Positions 1-6,990 of a DNA stretch of 39,025 nucleotides are shown piece after piece. This DNA is from Gracilibacteraceae bacterium (GTDB lineage: Bacteria; Bacillota; Desulfitobacteriia; Desulfitobacteriales; Syntrophobotulaceae), in assembly GCA_031266805.1 (NCBI GenBank), contig JAISAH010000076.1, positions 1-39,025 of the forward strand, given 5' to 3'. Each line of letters opens with the position of its first letter. Positions within the stretch are counted from its first letter, which is position 1. The translations under genes and the position numbers were made by a program. The notes under the pieces were generated by a model, which saw only the letters and a program-made list of their open reading frames with translations, ran no database searches and was not told the DNA's origin.

Positions 1-117
1 GACTTAAAAGACGCGCTTGGCAAAGAAGTAGATGTTGTTCCGCACGACAGTATGCGGAAAAAGTTTTATGATAACATCAAGGACAACGAGGTGCTGCTAT
101 ATGGCGAGGTACGATAA
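1..117 (+). CDS. Minimal nucleotidyltransferase (MNT), C-terminal end only
   Basis: The reading frame is open from the window edge to a TAA at 115-117, giving 38 residues. The segment LGKEVDVVPHD followed by a short helix and a final LLYGEVR resembles the end of MNT-fold nucleotidyltransferases, where a late acidic beta strand (here VDVV) belongs to the active-site sheet. In the family, MNT proteins act as antitoxins that modify a HEPN partner encoded just downstream. A HEPN-like remnant overlaps this stop codon, which supports the call. The N-terminal GSxxxxD catalytic motif lies outside the window, so activity cannot be judged. Confidence 0.55.
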   Translation, partial: DLKDALGKEVDVVPHDSMRKKFYDNIKDNEVLLYGEVR

Positions 118-210
118 AACGCCGCCGCGCTGGAACACATCATCGCGTATTGCGACAGGACAGACGAAGCGAGGCTGCGTTTCGGCGATTCATTGACCGT
201 AGAATTGTGA
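101..210 (+). pseudogene. HEPN-domain toxin remnant (DUF86-like), frameshifted and truncated
   Basis: An ATG at 101 overlaps the end of the upstream MNT gene and begins MARYDK. From about position 121 a different frame reads AAALEHIIAYCDRTDEARL and then RFGDSL, which looks like the first helices of DUF86/HEPN toxins. Two extra bases near 119-120 separate the frames, and the second frame stops at 208-210, long before the catalytic RxxxxH motif of the family. The partner is therefore probably inactive. A sequencing error could explain the frameshift but not the early stop. Confidence 0.5.
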
Positions 211-218
211 CGCGTTGA

Positions 219-248
219 TTGACAAACAAAAATGTGAAAAGCTAAACC
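219..248 (+). promoter_or_regulatory. Possible sigma-70 promoter for the Lrp/AsnC-aminotransferase pair
   Basis: TTGACA at 219-224 is a perfect -35. A weak -10, TAAACC at 243-248, lies 18 bases downstream. The first gene of the pair starts at 276 with a GAGAGGA ribosome binding site. Only the -35 is convincing. Confidence 0.35.
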
Positions 249-275
249 AACTGTTGCGAAAGAGAGGACGCATCT

Positions 276-773
276 ATGCTTTCGGAAGATGAACAACGTC
301 TGCTGCACGCCCTGACGGACGACTGCCGCCAGACGCCGGAAGCGCTCTCCGTTCAGACCGGATTGAGCGCCGAGGCTATCGCGGCCAGAATAGCCCAATG
401 GGAAAAAGAGCAGGTGATCGTTAAATATAAACCGATGATCAATTGGGAAAAGTTGGAAACAAATCTGGTGACGGCTTTCATCGACGTGAAGGTGCGCACC
501 CAGCGCGATCAGGGCTACGACCGCATCGCCTCCCGTTTTCAAAAATTCCCCGAGATTCGCTCGGTCTACCTGATGTCGGGGGACGCCGACCTGTGTCTTG
601 TGGTGGAAGGCACGAATATGTATGAAATAGCCCGTTTTGTTTCCGATAAGCTGTCGCCGCTGGAGGCGGTGGAAAATATATCCACTCGCTTTGTCCTGCG
701 CCGCTATAAAGACGACGGGATCGAATTCCACGGCAAGGAGGAGAGACTGGAGCGTCTCATCGTCACGCCATGA
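276..773 (+). CDS. Lrp/AsnC family transcriptional regulator
   Basis: This 165-residue protein has an N-terminal helix-turn-helix (about residues 1-55: LHALTDDCRQTPEALSVQTG, then LSAEAIAARI) and a C-terminal RAM/AsnC ligand-binding domain (about 70-150, including AFIDVKV, VYLMSGDADLCLVVEG and a final strand near STRFVLRRYK). Lrp-type proteins are small DNA-binding oligomers that respond to amino acids. The stop codon overlaps the start of the aminotransferase gene (ATGA at 770-773), so the two are translationally coupled. A likely role is control of that aminotransferase or of amino-acid metabolism. The ATG at 276 follows GAGAGGA at a suitable distance. Confidence 0.85.
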   Translation: MLSEDEQRLLHALTDDCRQTPEALSVQTGLSAEAIAARIAQWEKEQVIVKYKPMINWEKLETNLVTAFIDVKVRTQRDQGYDRIASRFQKFPEIRSVYLMSGDADLCLVVEGTNMYEIARFVSDKLSPLEAVENISTRFVLRRYKDDGIEFHGKEERLERLIVTP

Positions 774-1942
774 ATAAATATATCGCCCCTACGGCGCTGG
801 CCCTCCCGCCATCCGGCATCCGCCGTTTTTTCGACTTGGCCTCCAACATGGAAAACGTGATCTCGCTCGGCGTCGGCGAGCCTGATTTCGCCACTCCCTG
901 GGTCATGCGGGAGAGCGCTATATATTCTATTGAACAGGGACAGACCATGTATACCAGCAACGCCGGCATCAGCGAACTGCGGCGGGCGCTGGCGCGGGAC
1001 ATGCAAAAAAACGCGGGGCTTGACTATGACCCCGAGACGGAAATACTCGTGACCGTGGGCGCCAGCGAAGCGATCGATCTGGCTTTGCGCTCGCTGATTA
1101 CCCCCGGCGACGGCGTACTCATCCCCGATCCTTCCTTTGTCGCTTATGCCGGGGCGGCGGCTCTGGCCGGCGCGGAAGTGCGTTATGTGCCGCTGCGGGC
1201 GGAGCATGATTTTCGCCTGCAGGCGGACGATCTGCGCATGGCCTGGACGCCCAACTGCAAAGTACTCATCATTTCCTACCCGAACAATCCCACCGGCGCC
1301 GCGATGACCAGAGACGACCTCCTGCCCATCGCCCGTTTTGTCTCGGAAAACGACCTGCTCGTCGTCTCGGACGAGGTTTACGCTGATCTAAGCTACGGCG
1401 AGCCGCACACGGCTTTTGCCACGCTGCCCTACATGAAAAACCGCACGATCCATATCAACGGATTTTCCAAGTCTTATGCCATGACCGGCTGGCGCATCGG
1501 CTATGTGGCGGCGCATCCCGATTTTATCCGGGTCATGACGCGGATCCATCAATACACCATCATGTGCGCGCCGATCATGGCCCAACTGGCGGCGCTGGAG
1601 GGTCTGCAGCGCGGCGAGACCGCGAAAAGAGAGATGATCCTAGAGTATGACCGCCGCCGCCGGGTCATGGTGCACGGGTTTCGCGCCATGGGGCTCCAGT
1701 GCTTTGAGCCGCTGGGCGCTTTTTACGCGTTCCCGGAAATTTCGGCTACGGGCATGAATTCAGAGACTTTTGCCGAGACGCTGCTGTATGAGGAAAGAGT
1801 GGCCGTGGTGCCTGGAACGGCTTTCGGCCCCGGCGGCGAGGGGCATGTGCGTTGTTCCTACGCTTATTCCCAGGAGAAGATCCAGGAAGCGCTGGAGCGG
1901 ATCGAGCGGTTTGTACAAAAACACGTATCAGACAATCTTTGA
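770..1942 (+). CDS. Class I/II PLP-dependent aminotransferase (aspartate aminotransferase-like)
   Basis: The 390-residue length is normal for fold-type I aminotransferases. Visible marks are SLGVGEPDF near residue 35, YPNNPTG at 170-176 (substrate carboxylate and PLP-ring contacts), DEVY at 201-204 (PLP pyridine and phenol contacts), SKSYAMTGWR at 233-242 with Lys234 as the PLP Schiff-base lysine, and a late Arg in GHVRCSY expected to bind the alpha-carboxylate. The gene overlaps the upstream Lrp/AsnC gene by four bases. Bacillota often carry this pairing. The family includes aspartate, aromatic and methionine aminotransferases, and sequence alone does not fix the substrate. Confidence 0.88.
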   Translation: MNKYIAPTALALPPSGIRRFFDLASNMENVISLGVGEPDFATPWVMRESAIYSIEQGQTMYTSNAGISELRRALARDMQKNAGLDYDPETEILVTVGASEAIDLALRSLITPGDGVLIPDPSFVAYAGAAALAGAEVRYVPLRAEHDFRLQADDLRMAWTPNCKVLIISYPNNPTGAAMTRDDLLPIARFVSENDLLVVSDEVYADLSYGEPHTAFATLPYMKNRTIHINGFSKSYAMTGWRIGYVAAHPDFIRVMTRIHQYTIMCAPIMAQLAALEGLQRGETAKREMILEYDRRRRVMVHGFRAMGLQCFEPLGAFYAFPEISATGMNSETFAETLLYEERVAVVPGTAFGPGGEGHVRCSYAYSQEKIQEALERIERFVQKHVSDNL

Positions 1943-1953
1943 AGGTTGTGGAG

Positions 1954-4920
1954 ATGCCCATCAAGACCGGTGAACACGTCCGCATTGACGGAAAAGAATA
2001 CGAGATCATCGGTACGGCCGCTCACAGCGAGACGCTGGAGGAGATGGTGGTATACCGGGCGTTGCGTGGCGACCAGCTTTGGGTACGTCCAGCGGTGGTT
2101 TGGAGCGCGGCGGTTGAACCGGACAGACAGGCGGAACAGCCGAATCTCGCGTTCACTCCCGCTCTCGATATCCCGGAAACGTCGGCAGGCATTGATAATT
2201 ACAGCGCGCCGGCGGAAAAAATCGAACTGTTTATGTCGCTGTTCATGGGTCGCGGCGATGTTTTCGCCAAGCGCTGGGAGAACGCTAAGAAAGGATCTGC
2301 CGGATATGTCCCCGTCTGCCGCGGCGAATGGTCGTCCCTCTGTCCCAAATTGAGCGGCGGTAAAATAAAATGCGGCGAATGTCCCAAGCGGAATTTTGCG
2401 AAATATGATACGGCCGCGGTCCGGCTGCATTTGACGGGGCGGACGACCATCGGCGTATATCCGATGTTTCCCGATGAAACATGCCGGTTTCTGGCGTTTG
2501 ATTTTGACGGAAAAGGCACGGACTACAGCCCGGAAGATTTACGCCGCGATGTGGACGCCGTCCGCGTGGTTTGCGGCGAAAAAGGCATTAACCTGACGAC
2601 GGAGCGCTCCCGTTCCGGCAAAGGAATCCATTTATGGATATTTTTTGCTGAAAATATTCCCGCGATTACGGCGCGAAAGTTCGGCAGTTCTCTAATCACT
2701 TGCGCCATGAACAAGGATCATCAGCTGTCGTTCAAAACATACGATCGGATGATACCCGCGCAGGACACGCTGCCAAAGGGCGGATTCGGCGGACTGATCG
2801 CTCTTCCTCTGCAAAAAGCGCCGCGGGAACAGGGGAACAGCGTGTTTGTGGATGAAAATTTGGGGGTTTATCCCGACCAGTGGCACTACCTGTGCGGTAT
2901 AAAAAAATATACGCTGGAAGAAATAGAATCGTTTATCAAGCGGTTGTCCCGGTTCGGCGAACTTGGTGATTTGCGCAGCGACGCGGAGGATGAAAAACCG
3001 TGGGCGGTGAAAAAATCGGAGGCAAAGCTCACCGAGGCCGATTTTCCAAATATTATAAAAATAATACGCGCTAATGGATTGTATATAGACAAATCAGGAC
3101 TTTCAAGCCCCGCGCTCAACGCGCTGAAGCGTCTGGCGGCCTTCCGCAATCCTGAATTTTACAAGGCCCAAGCTATGCGGCTTTCTACGTTTGACAAGCC
3201 AAGGATAATTTGCTGCGCCGATGAAACCGAGCGGTATTTATGCCTGCCGCGCGGCTTGGAAGGCGATGCCCGCGAAATGTTGGAAAATAACGGAGTCCGG
3301 GCATATTTCCTTGATGAAACCAATAGCGGACGCGGTATTGACGTCCTGTTCCGCGGCGAGCTGCGCGGTGAGCAGCAGGCGGCGGCGGACGCGCTTTTGG
3401 CGCATAACAGCGGCATTTTATCCGCGGCGACCGCCTTTGGCAAAACCGTTGTCGGAGCGCGTTTAATAGCGGAACGTAGGGTGAATACGCTGGTTTTGGT
3501 CCACCGGACAAACTTGTTATCTCAGTGGAGAGACCGGTTGCGCGAGTTTTTGCTAATTAATGAAGAACCGGTGACCGAACTGACCCCTAAAGGGCGTAAG
3601 CGCCGGAAAACTGTGATCGGCCAAATTGGAGGCGGCAAAAATAATCCCAGCGGCATTATTGACGTCGCGGTCATGCAGTCTTTGGCGTCCGGCGGCGAGG
3701 TCAGGGAAATCGTTAAAGATTACGGCATGGTCATTGCGGACGAGTGTCATCATGTGTCGGCTTTCAGCTTTGAACAGATTTTGAAGACCGTGAACGCGAA
3801 ATATGTTTATGGGCTGACCGCGACGCCAACCCGTCAAGACGGTCATCATCCTATCATCTATATGCAGTGTGGGAAAATTTGTTATCGCGTGGACGCGAAG
3901 AAAGAGGCGGCGGCGCGTCCCTTTGAGCATTTTGTGATCCCGCGCTTTACGCGGTTTCAAAAACCGGCGCGCCAAGATGAAAACGAGTGGTCGATTACTG
4001 ATATTTATAATGACATTCAAAACGATGAGCTTCGCAACGATTTAATAGTGCAGGACGTCGTATCCGCCGCAGAGCAGGGAAGGAACCCTGTTATCCTTAC
4101 CGGGCGCACCGATCATGTGAAACATTTGGCGGCGCGGCTCGCCCAAAGCGTGAAAAACGTGATAGCCTTGACCGGCGGCGGAACGCGAAAGAAAAACAGG
4201 GAAAACTTACAGGCGGTCGCCGATATTCCTAAAAATGAACCGTTCGTTCTCGTGGCCACCGGAAAATATGTCGGCGAAGGTTTTGACATGCCACGTCTGG
4301 ACACGCTTTTTCTGGCCATGCCTATATCGTGGAAAGGAACGCTCCAGCAGTATGCCGGGCGGCTGCACCGTTTGTACGACGGCAAAAAAGAGGTTCAGGT
4401 CTACGATTATGTGGACGTTCATGTAGCCATGCTGGAGAAAATGTATCAGAAGCGTCTGCGGGGCTATGCTTCCATAGGCTACAAGGCGAAAGGAATGCCG
4501 TGGCCGCTGGAAGAAGTCCATTCTATTTTCGACAGTCATACCTTCTTCCCTGTCTATTCCGCCGATGTTTTGGCGGCGGGCAGAGAAGCGCTGATTGTTA
4601 GTCCGTTTATGACCAGACAGCGAGTGTTGTCTGCGCTGAACTATCTGACCGCGGCCAAGGCAAAAGTTACGGTGATCACAAAGCCGCCGGAAAGCTGCCC
4701 GGAAAAAGACCGGGTGAAAATCACGGAGTGTATGGAATTGCTGAGGCGTCACGGCGTCACCGTAAAAACCAAAGACCGCATCCATCAGAAATTTGCGATC
4801 ATGGATCAGCGGGTCGTGTGGTATGGCAGCATCAATCTTCTCAGTTACGGCGCGTCGGAAGAAAGCGTTATGCGGATCGAAAACGTGGATATAGCGGGGG
4901 AATTATTACGAAGCGTTTAA
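1954..4920 (+). CDS. DUF1653-like / primase-like (TOTE-type AEP) / SF2 helicase / PLD fusion protein
   Basis: From the ATG at 1954 this is a 988-residue protein. An in-frame extension reaches back to 1852 inside the aminotransferase gene, but AAGG at 1942-1945 favours 1954. Order of parts: a DUF1653-like segment (1-60, with AAHSETLEEMVVYRAL); a Cys cluster (122, 130, 140, 143); an archaeo-eukaryotic primase-like domain with FLAFDFDGK (DFD at 182-184) and SRSGKGIHLWIFF (His226); an SF2 helicase with TAFGKT (493-498), DECHH (596-600), GLTATPTR (620-627) and QYAGRLHR (800-807); and a C-terminal phospholipase D-like domain with HQKFAIMD from 944 and GSIN (958-961). The primase-helicase arrangement matches proteins grouped as TOTE conflict systems. 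The PLD domain suggests nuclease activity. A role against foreign nucleic acid is inference. Confidence 0.85.
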   Translation: MPIKTGEHVRIDGKEYEIIGTAAHSETLEEMVVYRALRGDQLWVRPAVVWSAAVEPDRQAEQPNLAFTPALDIPETSAGIDNYSAPAEKIELFMSLFMGRGDVFAKRWENAKKGSAGYVPVCRGEWSSLCPKLSGGKIKCGECPKRNFAKYDTAAVRLHLTGRTTIGVYPMFPDETCRFLAFDFDGKGTDYSPEDLRRDVDAVRVVCGEKGINLTTERSRSGKGIHLWIFFAENIPAITARKFGSSLITCAMNKDHQLSFKTYDRMIPAQDTLPKGGFGGLIALPLQKAPREQGNSVFVDENLGVYPDQWHYLCGIKKYTLEEIESFIKRLSRFGELGDLRSDAEDEKPWAVKKSEAKLTEADFPNIIKIIRANGLYIDKSGLSSPALNALKRLAAFRNPEFYKAQAMRLSTFDKPRIICCADETERYLCLPRGLEGDAREMLENNGVRAYFLDETNSGRGIDVLFRGELRGEQQAAADALLAHNSGILSAATAFGKTVVGARLIAERRVNTLVLVHRTNLLSQWRDRLREFLLINEEPVTELTPKGRKRRKTVIGQIGGGKNNPSGIIDVAVMQSLASGGEVREIVKDYGMVIADECHHVSAFSFEQILKTVNAKYVYGLTATPTRQDGHHPIIYMQCGKICYRVDAKKEAAARPFEHFVIPRFTRFQKPARQDENEWSITDIYNDIQNDELRNDLIVQDVVSAAEQGRNPVILTGRTDHVKHLAARLAQSVKNVIALTGGGTRKKNRENLQAVADIPKNEPFVLVATGKYVGEGFDMPRLDTLFLAMPISWKGTLQQYAGRLHRLYDGKKEVQVYDYVDVHVAMLEKMYQKRLRGYASIGYKAKGMPWPLEEVHSIFDSHTFFPVYSADVLAAGREALIVSPFMTRQRVLSALNYLTAAKAKVTVITKPPESCPEKDRVKITECMELLRRHGVTVKTKDRIHQKFAIMDQRVVWYGSINLLSYGASEESVMRIENVDIAGELLRSV

Positions 4921-5008
4921 GGGAACTGTCTCACAAAGAAGCGAAACAAATGGGCGGCAGTTAATGCGAGAACTGAGAAAGCGGCTCGCAAGCAGAGGGG
5001 GCGCGGTG

Positions 5009-6448
5009 ATGAACGCTAAAATCCGGAAACTGCTCCGCGAGGGTGAGGGGCTGACGATTGAATACAAACGCTGTCACAACAAACTGTCACAGTCGGTTTA
5101 CGAGACTGTTTGCTCGTTCTCAAACCGTTATGGCGGCGATATGCTGCTTGGCGTTGAAAATGACGGCACAGTCACAGGCGTTGAACCTGCGGCGGCAGGT
5201 CGACTGAAAAAGGACTTTGCCAACGCGCTTAACAATCCGCAGATATTCAATCCCACGCTGTTTGTTGAGCTTGAGGAAATTGAGTTTGACGGCAAAATCA
5301 TTTTGTACTGCCATGTGCCGTTTACCTCACAGCTTATGATGTACAACAGCAAGATTTTTGACCGCAACGCTGACGGCGACTTTGATGTCACTCACAGTCC
5401 GGACTTGATATGGCAGATTGGCGCACGCAAAAAAGGCGCTTCAACAGAGGATAAAATCTATCCGTTCATAACGGAGGGAGATTTGCTTTTGGGCGACCTA
5501 ATGCCGAAAGTTCGGATAATGGCTACGACAAGGCTAAAAGACCACCCGTGGAAAAGTATGCCCGATATGGACATTCTGAAAAGCGCGGGGCTTTATCAGG
5601 TTGACCGGGAATCCGGGAAACCCGGCTTTACGCTTGCGGCAATTTTGTTATTCGGACATGAGGGTATTATTCGCTCGGTCCTGCCGGGATACGTCACGGA
5701 CTGTATCTTGCGCCGCGACGACCTTGACCGCTATGACGATCGTCTGCGCGTGTCTTGCAATTTGATTGAGGCTTTTGACAAGATCATGGAGTTCATATCT
5801 AAACATACGCTTGACAGGTTTTATCTTGAAAGCGTCCTGTCTGTGAGTATACGGTCAAAGATCGCTCGTGAGCTTGTGAGCAATATCCTCTCACACCGCG
5901 AATTTACAAGCACCGTTCCGGCAAAAGTTGTCATTGAGCGTGATCGCATTGTCACCGAAAACTGGTGCCTGCCGAAACTGCCCGGTAAACTCGATCCAGA
6001 GACATTTACGCCGCAACCCAAAAATCCGCTGATTGCTAATTTCTTTGTAAATATCGGCTACGCCGACACGCTCGGCTCCGGCGTCCGCAATCTGTATAAG
6101 TACACGAAAATCTATACTAACGGCGCCGAGCCGGAATTTATCGAGGGCGATATCTTCAAGGCCATCGTGCCGTTATCGCTCATCGGAGCGGGCGATAACG
6201 CGCAAACGAGCGATAAACTTAAAATGAGCGATAAAACGAGCGATAACGTGAGCGATAAAAGCGCTCACGACAAGCTGCTTGAGTATCTGCGGGGGAACGG
6301 AGAAGTGACGGCGTCAGAAGCGGCGGTCATCATTGGCCGCGCGACTTCAACGGCGCGGCGGCTGCTGACACGGCTTGTTGACGAAGGGGTCGCCGTTTCC
6401 ACCGGGGCAAACCGGAATAGAAAATACAAGGCTAGTAGTAGGCGGTAA
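5009..6448 (+). CDS. AlbA_2 (Schlafen AAA_4-like) protein with HATPase_c_4-like region and winged helix
   Basis: The ATG at 5009 has AGAGGGG upstream and gives 479 residues; an in-frame ATG at 4964 has a weaker site. The N-terminus carries the AlbA_2 signature (TIEYKR, ETVCSFSNRYGGDMLLGVEN, DGTVTGVEP). The middle, with ARELVSNILSHREF and DTLGSGVRNLYKY, resembles the RecG-like HATPase_c_4 region of this family. A low-complexity linker built on SDK repeats follows (6208-6259), then a winged helix with YLRGNGEVTASEAA and TSTARRLLTRL. Such proteins are usually annotated as putative DNA-binding or transcriptional regulators, and many lie in defence or mobile regions. The gene starts 88 bases after the helicase gene and ends eight bases before the membrane protein gene, suggesting one transcription unit. 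Confidence 0.82.
   Translation: MNAKIRKLLREGEGLTIEYKRCHNKLSQSVYETVCSFSNRYGGDMLLGVENDGTVTGVEPAAAGRLKKDFANALNNPQIFNPTLFVELEEIEFDGKIILYCHVPFTSQLMMYNSKIFDRNADGDFDVTHSPDLIWQIGARKKGASTEDKIYPFITEGDLLLGDLMPKVRIMATTRLKDHPWKSMPDMDILKSAGLYQVDRESGKPGFTLAAILLFGHEGIIRSVLPGYVTDCILRRDDLDRYDDRLRVSCNLIEAFDKIMEFISKHTLDRFYLESVLSVSIRSKIARELVSNILSHREFTSTVPAKVVIERDRIVTENWCLPKLPGKLDPETFTPQPKNPLIANFFVNIGYADTLGSGVRNLYKYTKIYTNGAEPEFIEGDIFKAIVPLSLIGAGDNAQTSDKLKMSDKTSDNVSDKSAHDKLLEYLRGNGEVTASEAAVIIGRATSTARRLLTRLVDEGVAVSTGANRNRKYKASSRR
6208..6259 (+). repeat. Short GAGCGATAA repeats in the AlbA_2 gene linker
   Basis: Four copies of GAGCGATAA (from 6208, 6226, 6238 and 6250) sit in frame with spacings of 18, 12 and 12 bases and encode SDK or SDN units. 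They join the ATPase-like region to the winged helix. The number of units could change by slippage without breaking the frame. Confidence 0.75.
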
Positions 6449-6456
6449 ATTAGGGC

Positions 6457-6990
6457 ATGGATCTGCGCGAAACGGAAAAAGAGGCGCTGCAGAAGGCCGT
6501 CAATAAAAACGTAAAATTCGCCCAATACGCCGGTATTTCCCTGCAAGGCGGCTTTGTGCGGCTGATGCTGTATTGGGCGATGAACAGTTTTTTCTATTTG
6601 CGGACGTTTTCTTTTCTGATGCAGAGGGACCAAACGCTGTATTTTATCCTATATGTAGCGGTGGCCTATATCGCCCCCATCGGGCTCGTCTATCTGGAGG
6701 CTTCGACCTGCCGCAAGGCCAACCGCGCGTATCATGTCTGTAAGCGAAAGCTGGAAGCCGTCGTCGAGCAGGAGATAAAAGAAAGGCACCGGCTGCTGCT
6801 AGAACATTCGCAGGAGGAAAGCGCGCTGATCAAACTGATGGCGGCGGAATACTGGAAAGACCCGGACGGGCGCGACTGGACGAAACTGGAAGCGGCCTGC
6901 GCCGACTTTGTCCGCGAGTGGACCGGCAAAGGCGTGAACGAAATGCGGGTCTGCGAAATTTTGCGGAAGTATATGAGTGACGCTTACTGA
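6457..6990 (+). CDS. Unknown small membrane protein with a charged cytoplasmic-type tail
   Basis: I do not recognise a family for this 177-residue protein. It has an amphipathic N-terminus, a first hydrophobic stretch around residues 33-52 (FVRLMLYWAMNSFFYLRTF) and a stronger membrane segment around 61-83 (TLYFILYVAVAYIAPIGLVY). The rest is charged and helical, with a likely coiled region near 90-120 (KRKLEAVVEQEIKERHRLLL). It starts eight bases after the AlbA_2 gene with only a weak AGGG site, so translational coupling is likely. Its last seven bases overlap the convergent branching-enzyme gene. Position suggests it belongs to the upstream conflict-type genes, possibly as a membrane component, but nothing in the sequence proves a function. 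Confidence 0.7.
   Translation: MDLRETEKEALQKAVNKNVKFAQYAGISLQGGFVRLMLYWAMNSFFYLRTFSFLMQRDQTLYFILYVAVAYIAPIGLVYLEASTCRKANRAYHVCKRKLEAVVEQEIKERHRLLLEHSQEESALIKLMAAEYWKDPDGRDWTKLEAACADFVREWTGKGVNEMRVCEILRKYMSDAY

Noticed and set aside
1852-1953. Extended N-terminus of the primase-helicase protein
   Set aside because: The extension lies within the aminotransferase gene and the better-placed AAGG supports the ATG at 1954.
6208-6259. Possible CRISPR array from the GAGCGATAA repeats
   Set aside because: Units are nine bases with very short spacing, are in frame with a gene and have no cas genes nearby.
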